From Deltaproteobacteria bacterium (GTDB taxonomy: Bacteria > Desulfobacterota > Syntrophia > Syntrophales > UBA5619), in contig JAPLJW010000245.1 of NCBI GenBank assembly GCA_026388365.1, positions 1-9,167 of the forward strand: a stretch of DNA of 9,167 bases, in the 5' to 3' direction. Positions 1-6,053 of the stretch are shown here, in pieces. The first letter of the stretch is position 1. Every line of letters begins with the position of its first letter. A program made the translations under genes and the position numbers. Under the pieces are notes generated by a model, which did not search any database, was not told the DNA's origin, and saw only the letters and a program-made list of their open reading frames with translations.

Positions 1-993
1 CAGTGGACTGCCGAGCGCGGCGGCCCGGGGGAAGATCTCCGGGAGCTGCGACAGCAGAAGTCCCGGGATGGCGGGATCGAGCCCGTACAAGGCGGCCTCC
101 AAGTTGCCTTCGCCGGTGCGGAGGTCGTCGATTCCGATGACCGCGAACCGGCTCGTGTCGGTCCGGATGATCCGGTGTTCGTTGTTCAAAAGCGGCACCC
201 CGTACCGCCGGAAGATCGCCCGGAGCTCGATCAGCGACCCGTACCAGTGTTCATGGTTCCCGAGCGTGGCGAAGGTTCCGTACCGGGTGCGGACCCGGGA
301 CATCTCTTCCAGGCATCCCGGGAGAAAAGAGAGCGAGTTTGAGATGTAATCCCCGGTCAGAACGAACAGGTCCGGCTGCAGTGGGATCACCTGGTCGACA
401 TAGTACCGCATCTGTCGCCGGTTCATGAAGATGCCGGCATGGATATCGGTGAGCTGAACCACCCTGAGGGGGCAGCCGAAGGGCAGGGTGAGCTCCTGGA
501 TCTCCTCCCTCCCGCCGGCATGGGAAGCGCCGTATCCGGAGAGCAGCAACGGAACGGCAAACAGGCCGCCAGCCCCGGCCCGGAGCAGGAGGCGGCGGCC
601 CTGATCGACAGGTATGGGTGCAGAGCGACCGGCCAGACGGCGGGCGAGATGGGTGATCTGTCGTGCCAGGAAACCGGCGATCTGCCCAAGGCAGAGGAGC
701 AGTGCGGAGAAGAGCGATCCCAGGTTCCACACGGCCGGGGGGTAAAAGAGGAGGATTTGCGCCGCCGCCGGCGGGTCCGCCCAGGGGATGGGCCGGAACA
801 GGATGCAGAGGTTCACCGTGAAGAGCAGGCAGATCGTTGCCCCCGCGACGCCGACCACCCGGGATTTGAAGCGTTCGGACCGGCGTGTGGAGCGGATGGC
901 CCTCCGGGCGCGGAGGAAGAGGTAAATCTGGGAGAGCAGCGCAAGCGTGAGGATCGTAACGCGGAACGTGGCAAACGGCAATCCGAACATCAT
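1..993 (-). CDS. Membrane-anchored metallophosphoesterase (YkuE-like), 3' end outside window
   Basis: This is a calcineurin-like phosphoesterase with an N-terminal membrane region; 331 residues are visible and the C-terminus lies beyond the left edge. Hydrophobic segments fall at about residues 5-27, 46-66, 79-109 and 135-154. The last follows GRRLLLRAG, a position where relatives often carry a twin-arginine-like stretch. The catalytic domain then begins with LTDIH (D183, H185), followed by LTGDY (D215) and GNHEH (N246, H247), the first metal-binding motifs of the family. At residue 316, where relatives read LLSHNPD, this protein reads LLSQLPE, so the usual metal-ligand His is Gln. The GHTHGGQ motif would lie just outside the window. 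I chose the ATG at 993 (a second ATG follows directly) because GGAG lies about 8 bases upstream; the frame is open further up, so an earlier non-ATG start is possible. The active domain should face the periplasm. The substrate is unknown. Confidence 0.88.
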   Translation of the reverse strand, partial: MMFGLPFATFRVTILTLALLSQIYLFLRARRAIRSTRRSERFKSRVVGVAGATICLLFTVNLCILFRPIPWADPPAAAQILLFYPPAVWNLGSLFSALLLCLGQIAGFLARQITHLARRLAGRSAPIPVDQGRRLLLRAGAGGLFAVPLLLSGYGASHAGGREEIQELTLPFGCPLRVVQLTDIHAGIFMNRRQMRYYVDQVIPLQPDLFVLTGDYISNSLSFLPGCLEEMSRVRTRYGTFATLGNHEHWYGSLIELRAIFRRYGVPLLNNEHRIIRTDTSRFAVIGIDDLRTGEGNLEAALYGLDPAIPGLLLSQLPEIFPRAAALGSPL

Positions 994-1084
994 GGGGTGG
1001 ACTCCGTCGTCAACGGGGCCGGACGACGGATACGTCCGGTCCCGCCCGCGCCAATTGAAGTACCGGTTTCGGAGGCGATTCCCG

Positions 1085-1666
1085 TCATCGGGCGTCTGCC
1101 TGACGCGCCCCCCGCACAAAGACGATAAGTGCCAGGAGCAGGGCGACGAACATCGCCACCCCGCCTGCGATCTTGATCGGATAAACCACCGATGAGGGCG
1201 CGCTGACCGTAAACCAGCGGCACCAGAAGAAAACCAGGTCCCGGATGGGGTAGAGGATCACGCCGGCCACCGCAAGCCACGACGCCCAGGCGCGGAGCCT
1301 CCGGTCGGCCCGGGTTTGTATTCCCACAATGACGCCGATTGCGATGTTGAACAACGCGAACATCCAGGCATAGAGCCGCATGTTGTAGCCCGCCTCCCGG
1401 GAGGAGTTCGGCACGCGGACGTACGAGGCGGGATAATAGTTCTGGAAGTAAAGCCCTCCTGTCCGGTATACGGGTCCCCGTTTGATGTCGACCACCTGAT
1501 GATCCAGCGGGTTCGACGAACCCTTGGTGTCCACCACGACGGCCGCCGCCTTTTCATGGAACTGGGGCATGGAGGTCGTCTTTTCGATGAAAAACGTCAT
1601 CGAGAAATAGACCATGATCACCAGAAGCCCCACGACCACATTCTTGTTCCCCATCGCCAGGTTCAT
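1085..1666 (-). CDS. Unrecognised four-helix membrane protein (193 aa)
   Basis: I do not recognise this family. The protein has an N-terminal hydrophobic helix (about residues 9-28), then a hydrophilic stretch of some 70 residues (29-98) that contains a Tyr-rich patch, GGLYFQNYYPASYVRV. Three more hydrophobic helices follow, at about 100-117, 127-147 and 165-185, before a short basic tail. This suggests an inner-membrane protein with one extracytoplasmic loop. The ATG at 1666 is the start: AAAAGGAGGA lies 4-5 bases upstream, and a strong promoter (1716-1744) sits just before it. That rules out the longer reading that opens at 1744, which would begin inside the promoter. The metallophosphoesterase gene follows 91 bp downstream on the same strand, with no terminator visible between, so the two are probably co-transcribed. 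Codon use is GC-rich like that of the phosphoesterase. Confidence 0.75.
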   Translation of the reverse strand: MNLAMGNKNVVVGLLVIMVYFSMTFFIEKTTSMPQFHEKAAAVVVDTKGSSNPLDHQVVDIKRGPVYRTGGLYFQNYYPASYVRVPNSSREAGYNMRLYAWMFALFNIAIGVIVGIQTRADRRLRAWASWLAVAGVILYPIRDLVFFWCRWFTVSAPSSVVYPIKIAGGVAMFVALLLALIVFVRGARQADAR

Positions 1667-1715
1667 GGCATCCTCCTTTTTAGTTTCGGATCGGAGCTTT
1701 CCTTTGGACGAAGAC

Positions 1716-1744
1716 AGTATAAGGTAAGTATTTCGGTGTGTCAA
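1716..1744 (-). promoter_or_regulatory. Sigma70-type promoter of the membrane-protein gene
   Basis: Read on the minus strand, TTGACA (1739-1744, 6/6 consensus) is followed by a 17-base spacer and TATACT (1716-1721, 5/6). Transcription should begin near 1709, giving a leader of about 43 bases with a strong ribosome binding site before the ATG at 1666. A 12-bp tandem repeat ends exactly at the -35 box, a place where an activator or repressor could bind. Confidence 0.75.
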
Positions 1745-1767
1745 AGAGGAACATCAAGAGGAACATC
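1744..1767. repeat. 12-bp tandem direct repeat abutting a -35 box
   Basis: AAGAGGAACATC occurs twice head to tail (1744-1755 and 1756-1767), and the first three bases of a third copy follow. On the minus strand this reads GATGTTCCTCTT twice, running straight into TTGACA. It could be a pair of regulator half-sites at about -36 to -60, or a simple local duplication. Confidence 0.85.
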
Positions 1768-1794
1768 AAGGAATATAAACCTCTGTCTGCTGTC

Positions 1795-1878
1795 CTAATA
1801 ACCCAGATTGTTCTCATGAAGTTGGCAGTTGAAGCAATCCAGTCCATAGGGCGCAACCAATGTTTTCTTTTCTTTCAT
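1795..1878 (-). pseudogene. N-terminal remnant of a DUF3795-like cysteine-rich protein
   Basis: A 27-codon frame opens with ATG at 1878 and ends at TAG (1795-1797). It begins MKEKKTLVAP and continues YGLDCFNCQL. DUF3795 proteins typically start with a short charged stretch followed by APCGLDCFNC, so this looks like the very start of such a gene, with the first conserved Cys changed to Tyr and everything after residue 27 lost. No convincing ribosome binding site precedes the ATG. The fragment lies 53 bp beyond the stop codon of the nitroreductase on the same strand. The family match comes from memory of the motif and is not a search result. It could also be a chance short frame, but the CGLDCFNC-like string is distinctive. 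Confidence 0.55.
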
Positions 1879-1931
1879 AAAAACTAAATCAGGCTTAGGT
1901 TAGTAGGTCATTTACACCCAAAAATGATTGT

Positions 1932-2603
1932 TCAGAAGCCCATCCAGCGGGTATTATTGTCGAGAGATTCACGACTGTTTACTAAAGCATTGGCTGGAAA
2001 ATCCCAATCAGGATATCCCATGGCAATGGCAATTATGATTTTTTTATTTTCCGGTATTTGAGCAATTTTTCTCAAAACCTCCGGATACAACACCCCCTGA
2101 TCTTCAATGCAGGTGCCAAGGCCGAAGTTAAGTGCGGCCAAACAAAGAGTCTGCATGGCTGCCCCGAGATCGAGCAGAGGCCCGACATCGCCTAATGATT
2201 TATCCGTCAGGATCAGAATTCCGATTGGAGCGTCAAAGAAACGGAAACCCCGCTCCAACCATACCGCTCTTTTCTCTCTATCTTCCCGGCGGATGTCCAT
2301 TAGTTGAAATAACTTCTTGGCGAGATCTACCTGACGCTCCCTATAAATGCTGTCATTTGGCCAGTTGACTATATGATGTTCGGGGTGCATCGGTTCCTTC
2401 TTATTTAATTTATCTATGATAGCCACCCTCACCCTGTCCAGCACATCACCCGTTAGGACAATGAATTCCCATGGCTGCGTATTCACAGCCGAGGGTGATC
2501 TGCAGGCTGCGTCGAGTATTTTGGTTAATATATCCCTTGAAACGGGATCTGATTTGAACCCCCTGATGCTTTTTCTCTGGTAAATCGCTTCAATAATATC
2601 CAT
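1932..2603 (-). CDS. Nitroreductase-family FMN oxidoreductase (223 aa)
   Basis: This is a full-length member of the nitroreductase superfamily: FMN-dependent, usually dimeric enzymes that pass electrons from NAD(P)H or another donor to nitro, quinone or related acceptors. The N-terminal RKSIRGF (residues 10-16) and SPSAVNTQPWEF (36-47) are the typical phosphate- and ring-contacting parts of the FMN site. GPLLDLGAAMQTLCLAA and FGLGTCIEDQ mark the helical core, and the C-terminus carries the AMGYPD turn and a final WMGF. The start ATG at 2603 is supported by AAGGAGA about 7 bases upstream. It lies 82 bp downstream of a second nitroreductase on the same strand, with only moderate similarity, so this looks like a tandem pair of different subfamilies and not a recent duplication. 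The substrate cannot be read from the sequence. Codon use is more AT-rich than at the window's two ends. Confidence 0.93.
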   Translation of the reverse strand: MDIIEAIYQRKSIRGFKSDPVSRDILTKILDAACRSPSAVNTQPWEFIVLTGDVLDRVRVAIIDKLNKKEPMHPEHHIVNWPNDSIYRERQVDLAKKLFQLMDIRREDREKRAVWLERGFRFFDAPIGILILTDKSLGDVGPLLDLGAAMQTLCLAALNFGLGTCIEDQGVLYPEVLRKIAQIPENKKIIIAIAMGYPDWDFPANALVNSRESLDNNTRWMGF

Positions 2604-2642
2604 ATCATTTCTCCTTGAAATGGGAGTTACCTATGTTCCTGT

Positions 2643-2662
2643 TGGCATTAATTGTCATGCCA
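2643..2662. promoter_or_regulatory. Dyad between the two nitroreductase genes, possible operator
   Basis: A perfect 6-bp inverted repeat, TGGCAT (2643-2648) and ATGCCA (2657-2662), is separated by 8 bases in the gap between the two nitroreductase genes. It lies about 40 bases upstream of the ATG at 2603. It could bind a dimeric regulator that controls the second gene separately, but no -10/-35 pair is clear beside it and chance cannot be excluded. Confidence 0.3.
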
Positions 2663-2685
2663 GGTTAGCCCGATTTTGTATTTGC

Positions 2686-3291
2686 TTAAATTGTTTTCAG
2701 CACCAATTTGTCCAAAGCAATCCGAGGTCTTGCATTGGGTAACTGATCAGGATACCCGACAGGCAGAAGCATTACCGGGTAGATGCTTTCGTCCAATGCC
2801 AGATACTCCCTTACCTTATTGCGATCAAACCTTCCAATCCAGCAACTGCCCAGCCCCAGATCAACGGCCTTAAGAACGATGTGCTCTATGGCAATCGCCA
2901 CATTCATGGAAAGATAAGCCTTAGCCGCTTCCTCGTCCATCATAGGGCTGGTCGTGATTGAGGGATGATTCATATCTACATCAACCCCTTCAAAGGCACC
3001 TTCTTTCAGCAGTTCTCCAATACGGCGCTCTCTTGTGGTCAGGGCCGTTAAGTCGGCGCAGCATACAAAAACAACCGATGCCTTGACAATAAACTTGTAG
3101 GGCGTTGAACGGCCAAGGGCCTGTTTGGCGGCGGCTGATTGAGCGACGATGAAGCGCGCCGGCTGAAGGTTTGATCCCGAAGGGGCGAGCCGAGCAGCAT
3201 CCAGAAGCAGGCGGACAGTATCAGCCGAAATATCATCCTCCCTGAATTTACGAATGCTCCGCCGTGAAGCGATAACATCTGATAATTCCAT
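2686..3291 (-). CDS. Second nitroreductase-family protein (201 aa)
   Basis: This is another complete nitroreductase-superfamily protein, from a shorter subfamily. The FMN-site strings are SRRSIRKF (residues 9-16) and APSGSNLQPARF (36-47), with GLGSCWIG in the helical core and a closing PVGYPDQLP before the C-terminal arm. It is expected to be a soluble flavoprotein; the donor and acceptor are unknown. The central part (about residues 65-125) contains CCADL and a loop that differs strongly from the neighbouring enzyme. The ATG at 3291 has GGAGG 7 bases upstream. It is the first gene of a two-gene minus-strand unit with the nitroreductase at 1932-2603. The nearest upstream plus-strand gene is the radical SAM protein, so the 300-bp space in between is divergent. 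Confidence 0.93.
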   Translation of the reverse strand: MELSDVIASRRSIRKFREDDISADTVRLLLDAARLAPSGSNLQPARFIVAQSAAAKQALGRSTPYKFIVKASVVFVCCADLTALTTRERRIGELLKEGAFEGVDVDMNHPSITTSPMMDEEAAKAYLSMNVAIAIEHIVLKAVDLGLGSCWIGRFDRNKVREYLALDESIYPVMLLPVGYPDQLPNARPRIALDKLVLKTI

Positions 3292-3305
3292 TGTGGCACC
3301 TCCAT

Positions 3306-3605
3306 GAAAATATGATAAGTCGAACGCTACAACTTCCTGTTGGGCATGTCAAATGAGGAAGGATTGTGTTGTACCAAATATCGTCTTAAGAACAAGGAAG
3401 CTTTTGACCAAAAGAAATTCTTAAACGCATCATCATGGAGGGAACGAATCAGCCCGAGCAAATAGTGGGACAACTATGGGTACGAGCATGTATCTCCAGA
3501 GAGGAAGGTCCTTGCGTCGATGAACGCATCTTCGATGATATGACGAATTGAAAAGTATCGACATTTTGATATATCTTTTTATAGATTGTCTTGAGGGGAT
3601 ACACA
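3306..3605. other. AT-rich divergent intergenic region
   Basis: About 300 bases lie between the nitroreductase pair (minus) and the radical SAM gene (plus). On the minus strand a perfect TTGACA (3347-3352) lies 17 bases from a poor -10 (TAGCGT, 3324-3329) and may serve the nitroreductases. A 38-codon plus-strand frame (3435-3551, beginning MEGTNQPEQIVGQLWVRACI) has no clear ribosome binding site and no recognisable family; I do not call it a gene. The right end holds the candidate promoter of the radical SAM gene. Confidence 0.6.
3558..3585 (+). promoter_or_regulatory. Candidate promoter of the radical SAM gene
   Basis: TCGACA (3558-3563, 5/6 to the -35 consensus) and TATAGA (3580-3585, 4/6) are 16 bases apart. 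An overlapping alternative is TTGAAA (3548-3553) with TATATC (3570-3575). Either gives a short leader before the GTG start at 3606. The surroundings are AT-rich, so the match is suggestive only. Confidence 0.4.
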
Positions 3606-4223
3606 GTGCCAGATAATGACAACCACAATCCCATGTTTCAGGATACAATTAGCTATGAAGCACACGGCAATCTCTATCTGAACATAACGAACCAGTGTAG
3701 CGCCAATTGCGTATTCTGCATCCGGCACTACAAGGACGGGGTTTATGGTTACAACCTCCGTCTTTCAAGGGAACCTTCGGAAGAAGAGATCATAAGAGAA
3801 CTTGAAAGTCTCAACCTCACTCAGCACAAAGGAGTCGTTTTCACTGGTTTTGGTGAACCCACATGCAGATTTGATATGTTGCTCCGCTTAACGGAGTGGC
3901 TGAACAAAAAGGGAATGCTCGTTAGGCTGGATACCAACGGCCATGCAGCACTTATGTACCCCGGCAGGGACGTTGTCGCAGAACTGAAAACAGCGGGTCT
4001 CGATGCCGTATCTGTAAGCCTTAATGCCGAATCGGAAGAAGTGTACAATCGGTTATGCAAACCCGTTTTTGAAGGTTCCTATGGAGCACTTCTTGATTTC
4101 ACAAAAAAGGCTATAAAGACCGGCATCCGAACCCAAATGACCGTTGTCCGGCAGCCAGACATCGACATCAGTGAATGTGAAAGAATAGCAACTGGGCTGG
4201 GAGCCTCCTTCAAGGTGAGGTGA
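3606..4223 (+). CDS. Radical SAM protein of the TatD-linked type (205 aa)
   Basis: This is a small radical S-adenosylmethionine enzyme. C31, C35 and C38 (CSANCVFC) form the CxxxCxxC site for the [4Fe-4S] cluster, GFGEPT (81-86) is the SAM-contacting GGE-like motif, and LDTNGHA (108-114) and VSLNAES (137-143) are the strand motifs of the partial TIM barrel. The ending LGASFKVR and the overall size match the family known as TatD-linked radical SAM proteins, usually encoded beside or fused to a TatD nuclease; its reaction is, to my knowledge, not established. No tatD is present in the window. I place the start at GTG 3606 because GAGGGG lies 7 bases upstream. A TTG at 3591 is in frame but would overlap this ribosome site, and ATG 3633 has no ribosome site. 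The SGNH lipoprotein gene follows 146 bp downstream on the same strand. Confidence 0.88.
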   Translation: MPDNDNHNPMFQDTISYEAHGNLYLNITNQCSANCVFCIRHYKDGVYGYNLRLSREPSEEEIIRELESLNLTQHKGVVFTGFGEPTCRFDMLLRLTEWLNKKGMLVRLDTNGHAALMYPGRDVVAELKTAGLDAVSVSLNAESEEVYNRLCKPVFEGSYGALLDFTKKAIKTGIRTQMTVVRQPDIDISECERIATGLGASFKVR

Positions 4224-4288
4224 TCTCAGAAATACTTGAACAGGTCATCCTCTTACTTTCCGGACGAGTTTGCGTGTGCTTCTCAATC

Positions 4289-4317
4289 GCAAAATTTCTG
4301 ATGTGATGATATTTTGC
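4289..4317. repeat. Short inverted repeat between radical SAM and SGNH genes
   Basis: GCAAAAT (4289-4295) and ATTTTGC (4311-4317) are perfect inverted copies separated by 15 bases. A second small stem, GCCGC/GCGGC (4324-4341), follows, with TTTT three bases after it. Together they may end the radical SAM transcript, but neither is a strong terminator. Confidence 0.3.
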
Positions 4318-4369
4318 TGGAGTGCCGCGGCATGAAGCGGCGTTTTATGCACCTTATGGTGGCAATGGC

Positions 4370-4999
4370 ATGATCACGAAAAGAAAAAAGTTGCTGGTAT
4401 TCGGTCTGCTGACCGTCATGGCAAGTGCCTTTCTGATGGCTTGCTCTTCCGGCGCCAAGACACCCCGCCTTGCAAGGGATGCCATCATACTGGCGTTCGG
4501 TGACAGCCTGACTTTCGGAACCGGGGCCACACTAACAGAAAGCTACCCGGCGATCCTGGAACGTCTGGTCGGTCGGCGGGTGGTTAATTCCGGGGTTCCG
4601 GGAGAGGTAACAGGTGAAGGGTTATCTCGCCTGCCGGGGGTGCTTGAGAGAGAGAAGCCTGCACTCATGATCCTTTGCCACGGAGGTAATGATCTGCTCC
4701 GTCGATTGAATCAGCAGCAAACCGCCAACAATTTACGGGCAATGATTCGGTTAGCGCGGGAACGGGGAATAGCTGTCGTTATCATCGCGGTGCCGTCTCC
4801 GGGCATATCCCTGTCGCCCCCGTCATTTTATCGAGAGATAGCCGCGGAAATGAAGATACCTTTTGAAGAGGAGGCCCTGTCCACGGTCCTGTCCGATGTT
4901 TCCCTCAAGTCTGATTATATCCATCCAAATGCCGCAGGATACCGCAGGCTGGCCGAGTCGATTGCAGCCCTTCTAAAAAAGAGCGGTGCGGTGGAGTAA
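4370..4999 (+). CDS. SGNH/GDSL hydrolase lipoprotein, TesA/arylesterase-like (209 aa)
   Basis: This is a serine esterase or lysophospholipase of the SGNH superfamily, exported as a lipoprotein. Residues 1-25 are a lipoprotein signal peptide: a basic start (ITKRKK), a hydrophobic core, and the lipobox LMAC with Cys25 as the lipidated residue. The mature part shows all four family blocks: FGDSLTFG with nucleophile S46, the oxyanion Gly in NSGVPGE (about residue 75), HGGNDLL with N107, and DYIHPNAAGY with catalytic D182 and H185. The natural substrate cannot be told; acyl esters, phospholipids or acetylated glycans are all possible. I place the start at ATG 4370 because it directly precedes a normal signal peptide; an in-frame GTG at 4322 would add 16 residues that spoil it. 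A neighbouring GGTGG gives only a weak ribosome site. The frame stays open for 55 codons after the TAA. Confidence 0.92.
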   Translation: MITKRKKLLVFGLLTVMASAFLMACSSGAKTPRLARDAIILAFGDSLTFGTGATLTESYPAILERLVGRRVVNSGVPGEVTGEGLSRLPGVLEREKPALMILCHGGNDLLRRLNQQQTANNLRAMIRLARERGIAVVIIAVPSPGISLSPPSFYREIAAEMKIPFEEEALSTVLSDVSLKSDYIHPNAAGYRRLAESIAALLKKSGAVE

Positions 5000-5260
5000 C
5001 CCCCTATTGCAAGACGCGAACAACTGCTTACCGACGATATCGTCCATAACAGATGCCTGCCTCTTTTATTGAAGGCCAGCATATTGGGTGACAGGATTTG
5101 TGTCGTAGAGTTCAACCAGTACTACGCAGGATTGATCGAAGAAAAAATGAAATGCACTGGACCTTGAAAACAAGTCAATAAACTCATAAAACGGGTAAAA
5201 CTGAAGATTACCAATTGAAGAAGGACGTATGAGTGGGCTGATTGGGGAAAACAACAATTA
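5000..5260. other. Intergenic stretch, no supported gene
   Basis: In phase with the SGNH hydrolase gene the sequence stays open for 55 codons beyond its TAA (5000-5164, stop 5165-5167) and includes strings such as GDRICVVEFNQYYAGL. It has no start signal of its own and I recognise no family. A tiny frame at 5229 (AAGGA, then ATGAGTGGG) stops after ten codons, at the edge of the mobile-like element. I see no promoter or RNA gene here. Confidence 0.5.
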
Positions 5261-5385
5261 GAGCCAATTGCAAAAGTCCTTCTGCGTCATTCCGGCGAAA
5301 GCCGGAATCCATTCTTTTCAGTGCGTTCTGGACCCCGGCTTTCGCCGGGGTGACGAAATAAACTGGTTTTGCAATTGGCTCATTA
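5257..5385. mobile_element. 121-bp MITE-like palindromic element with ATTA target repeats
   Basis: Perfect 15-bp terminal inverted repeats, GAGCCAATTGCAAAA (5261-5275) and TTTTGCAATTGGCTC (5367-5381), enclose two hairpins. Each has an 8-bp stem and a GAAA/TTTC tetraloop: ATTCCGGC/GCCGGAAT (5289-5308) and ACCCCGGC/GCCGGGGT (5332-5351). The two hairpins are themselves inverted copies of each other, 23 of 27 bases matching. ATTA directly flanks both ends (5257-5260 and 5382-5385), as expected for a 4-bp target duplication. No coding capacity is present, so it would depend on a transposase elsewhere. The CGTCATTCCGGCGAAAGC core resembles palindromic repeats dispersed in many proteobacterial genomes. 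It lies between two convergent genes. Confidence 0.8.
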
Positions 5386-5450
5386 GGAAGATATTTATCA
5401 ATGCAAAGGGGTAGATACCGTTGACGCTATTTAAACGATTTCTCCTGAAA
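5386..5450. other. Short AT-rich spacer, nothing recognised
   Basis: Some 65 bases lie between the mobile-like element and the HU terminator hairpin. I see no gene, promoter or repeat in it. Confidence 0.5.
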
Positions 5451-5480
5451 GAGCCGTCCCACCGGAGGGTGAGACGGCTC
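5451..5480 (-). terminator. Terminator hairpin of the HU gene
   Basis: On the minus strand GAGCCGTCTCACC pairs with GGTGGGACGGCTC around a CTCC loop, a 13-bp stem with one U-G pair, about 30 bases after the HU stop codon. The U-tract is short (TTTC), so termination may be incomplete. The hairpin could also block plus-strand readthrough from the SGNH side. Confidence 0.75.
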
Positions 5481-5509
5481 AACGATCGTGTCCGTAAAAG
5501 GTTGCCGGC

Positions 5510-5779
5510 CTATTTTACTGCGTCTTTCAGGCCCTTCCCAGCTTTAAATACGGGGACTTTCTTTGCGGCTATTTTAATGGCCGCGCCCGTCTGGGGATTC
5601 CTGCCCGTGCGGGCTTTTCTCTTGATGACACCAAATGTGCCGAATCCAACCAGGGTGACAGTATCACCCTTTTTGAGCGCTTTCTGAATTGCAGCCAGTG
5701 TTGCGCCGACTGCCAGCTCCGCTTCTTTCTTGCTGCACGTAACTTTTGCCACTTCATCGATCAATTCCGCCTTGTTCAT
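5510..5779 (-). CDS. hup: HU-family histone-like DNA-binding protein (89 aa)
   Basis: This is a nucleoid protein that binds and bends DNA as a dimer. The whole HU/IHF fold is present at the usual length of about 90 residues: the helical dimerisation part begins [17 protein letters not shown] (45-50) starts the beta-arm region, TGRNPQTG (58-65) is the arm tip with the conserved RNP (Pro62 intercalates between base pairs in the family), and a Lys-rich end [16 protein letters not shown] closes it. Absence of IHF-specific features and close agreement with HU consensus favour HU. The ATG at 5779 has AGGAGG 6 bases upstream. It is a single-gene unit with its own promoter (5829-5857) and terminator (5451-5480). 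A Cys at residue 15 is slightly unusual for HU. Confidence 0.95.
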   Translation of the reverse strand: MNKAELIDEVAKVTCSKKEAELAVGATLAAIQKALKKGDTVTLVGFGTFGVIKRKARTGRNPQTGAAIKIAAKKVPVFKAGKGLKDAVK

Positions 5780-5828
5780 TTACCACCTCCTGTTTTTTTT
5801 ATTTTACCAGACACACACCCATGATCGT

Positions 5829-5857
5829 TCTATACATTGTCGTTTTTCATAAATCAA
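5829..5857 (-). promoter_or_regulatory. Promoter of the HU gene
   Basis: On the minus strand TTGATT (5852-5857, 4/6) is followed by a 17-base spacer and TATAGA (5829-5834, 4/6 with the key TATA). The predicted start of transcription lies near 5822, giving a leader of about 42 bases with a poly-A stretch and a strong AGGAGG site. Confidence 0.6.
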
Positions 5858-6046
5858 TCGAAATCAAGCCGTTAAAAGATTACTGTTTGAAGGGATGTAT
5901 TCCAGCCAAAATCACCAGATACTTGACAAGGAAGAAAGATGCAGGCACCACGAACGAAAAATATGCCGTCAAGTATTTGCACATTTCATCTTATATTCAA
6001 TAGGTTGCTCAGGAAATCCAACCTCCACTTTTAGGTATTTGTTATT
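5858..6046. other. AT-rich spacer between HU and the Sir2 remnant
   Basis: About 190 bases without a supported gene. One frame across it is open for a few dozen codons but has no ribosome site and an unremarkable composition. TATATT at 5992-5997 could be the -10 box of the former Sir2 gene, but no matching -35 box is convincing. Confidence 0.5.
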
Positions 6047-6053
6047 GTGAGGC

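Noticed and set aside
439..1128. 229-codon plus-strand frame at the left side
   Set aside because: It runs antisense to the metallophosphoesterase, whose TDIH and TGD motifs are on the minus strand; the plus product is Glu/Arg/Gly-rich shadow sequence.
4353..4362. CTTATGGTGG also present at the tRNA-Phe 3' end (6330-6339), a possible att duplicate
   Set aside because: Only 10 bases match and similarity stops at once on the tRNA side; too short to call an attachment site, and no integrase is present.
5229..5261. Ten-codon frame with AAGGA before ATG, seemingly cut by the MITE-like element
   Set aside because: Removing the element and one ATTA copy in thought still gives an immediate TAG, so no interrupted gene is restored.
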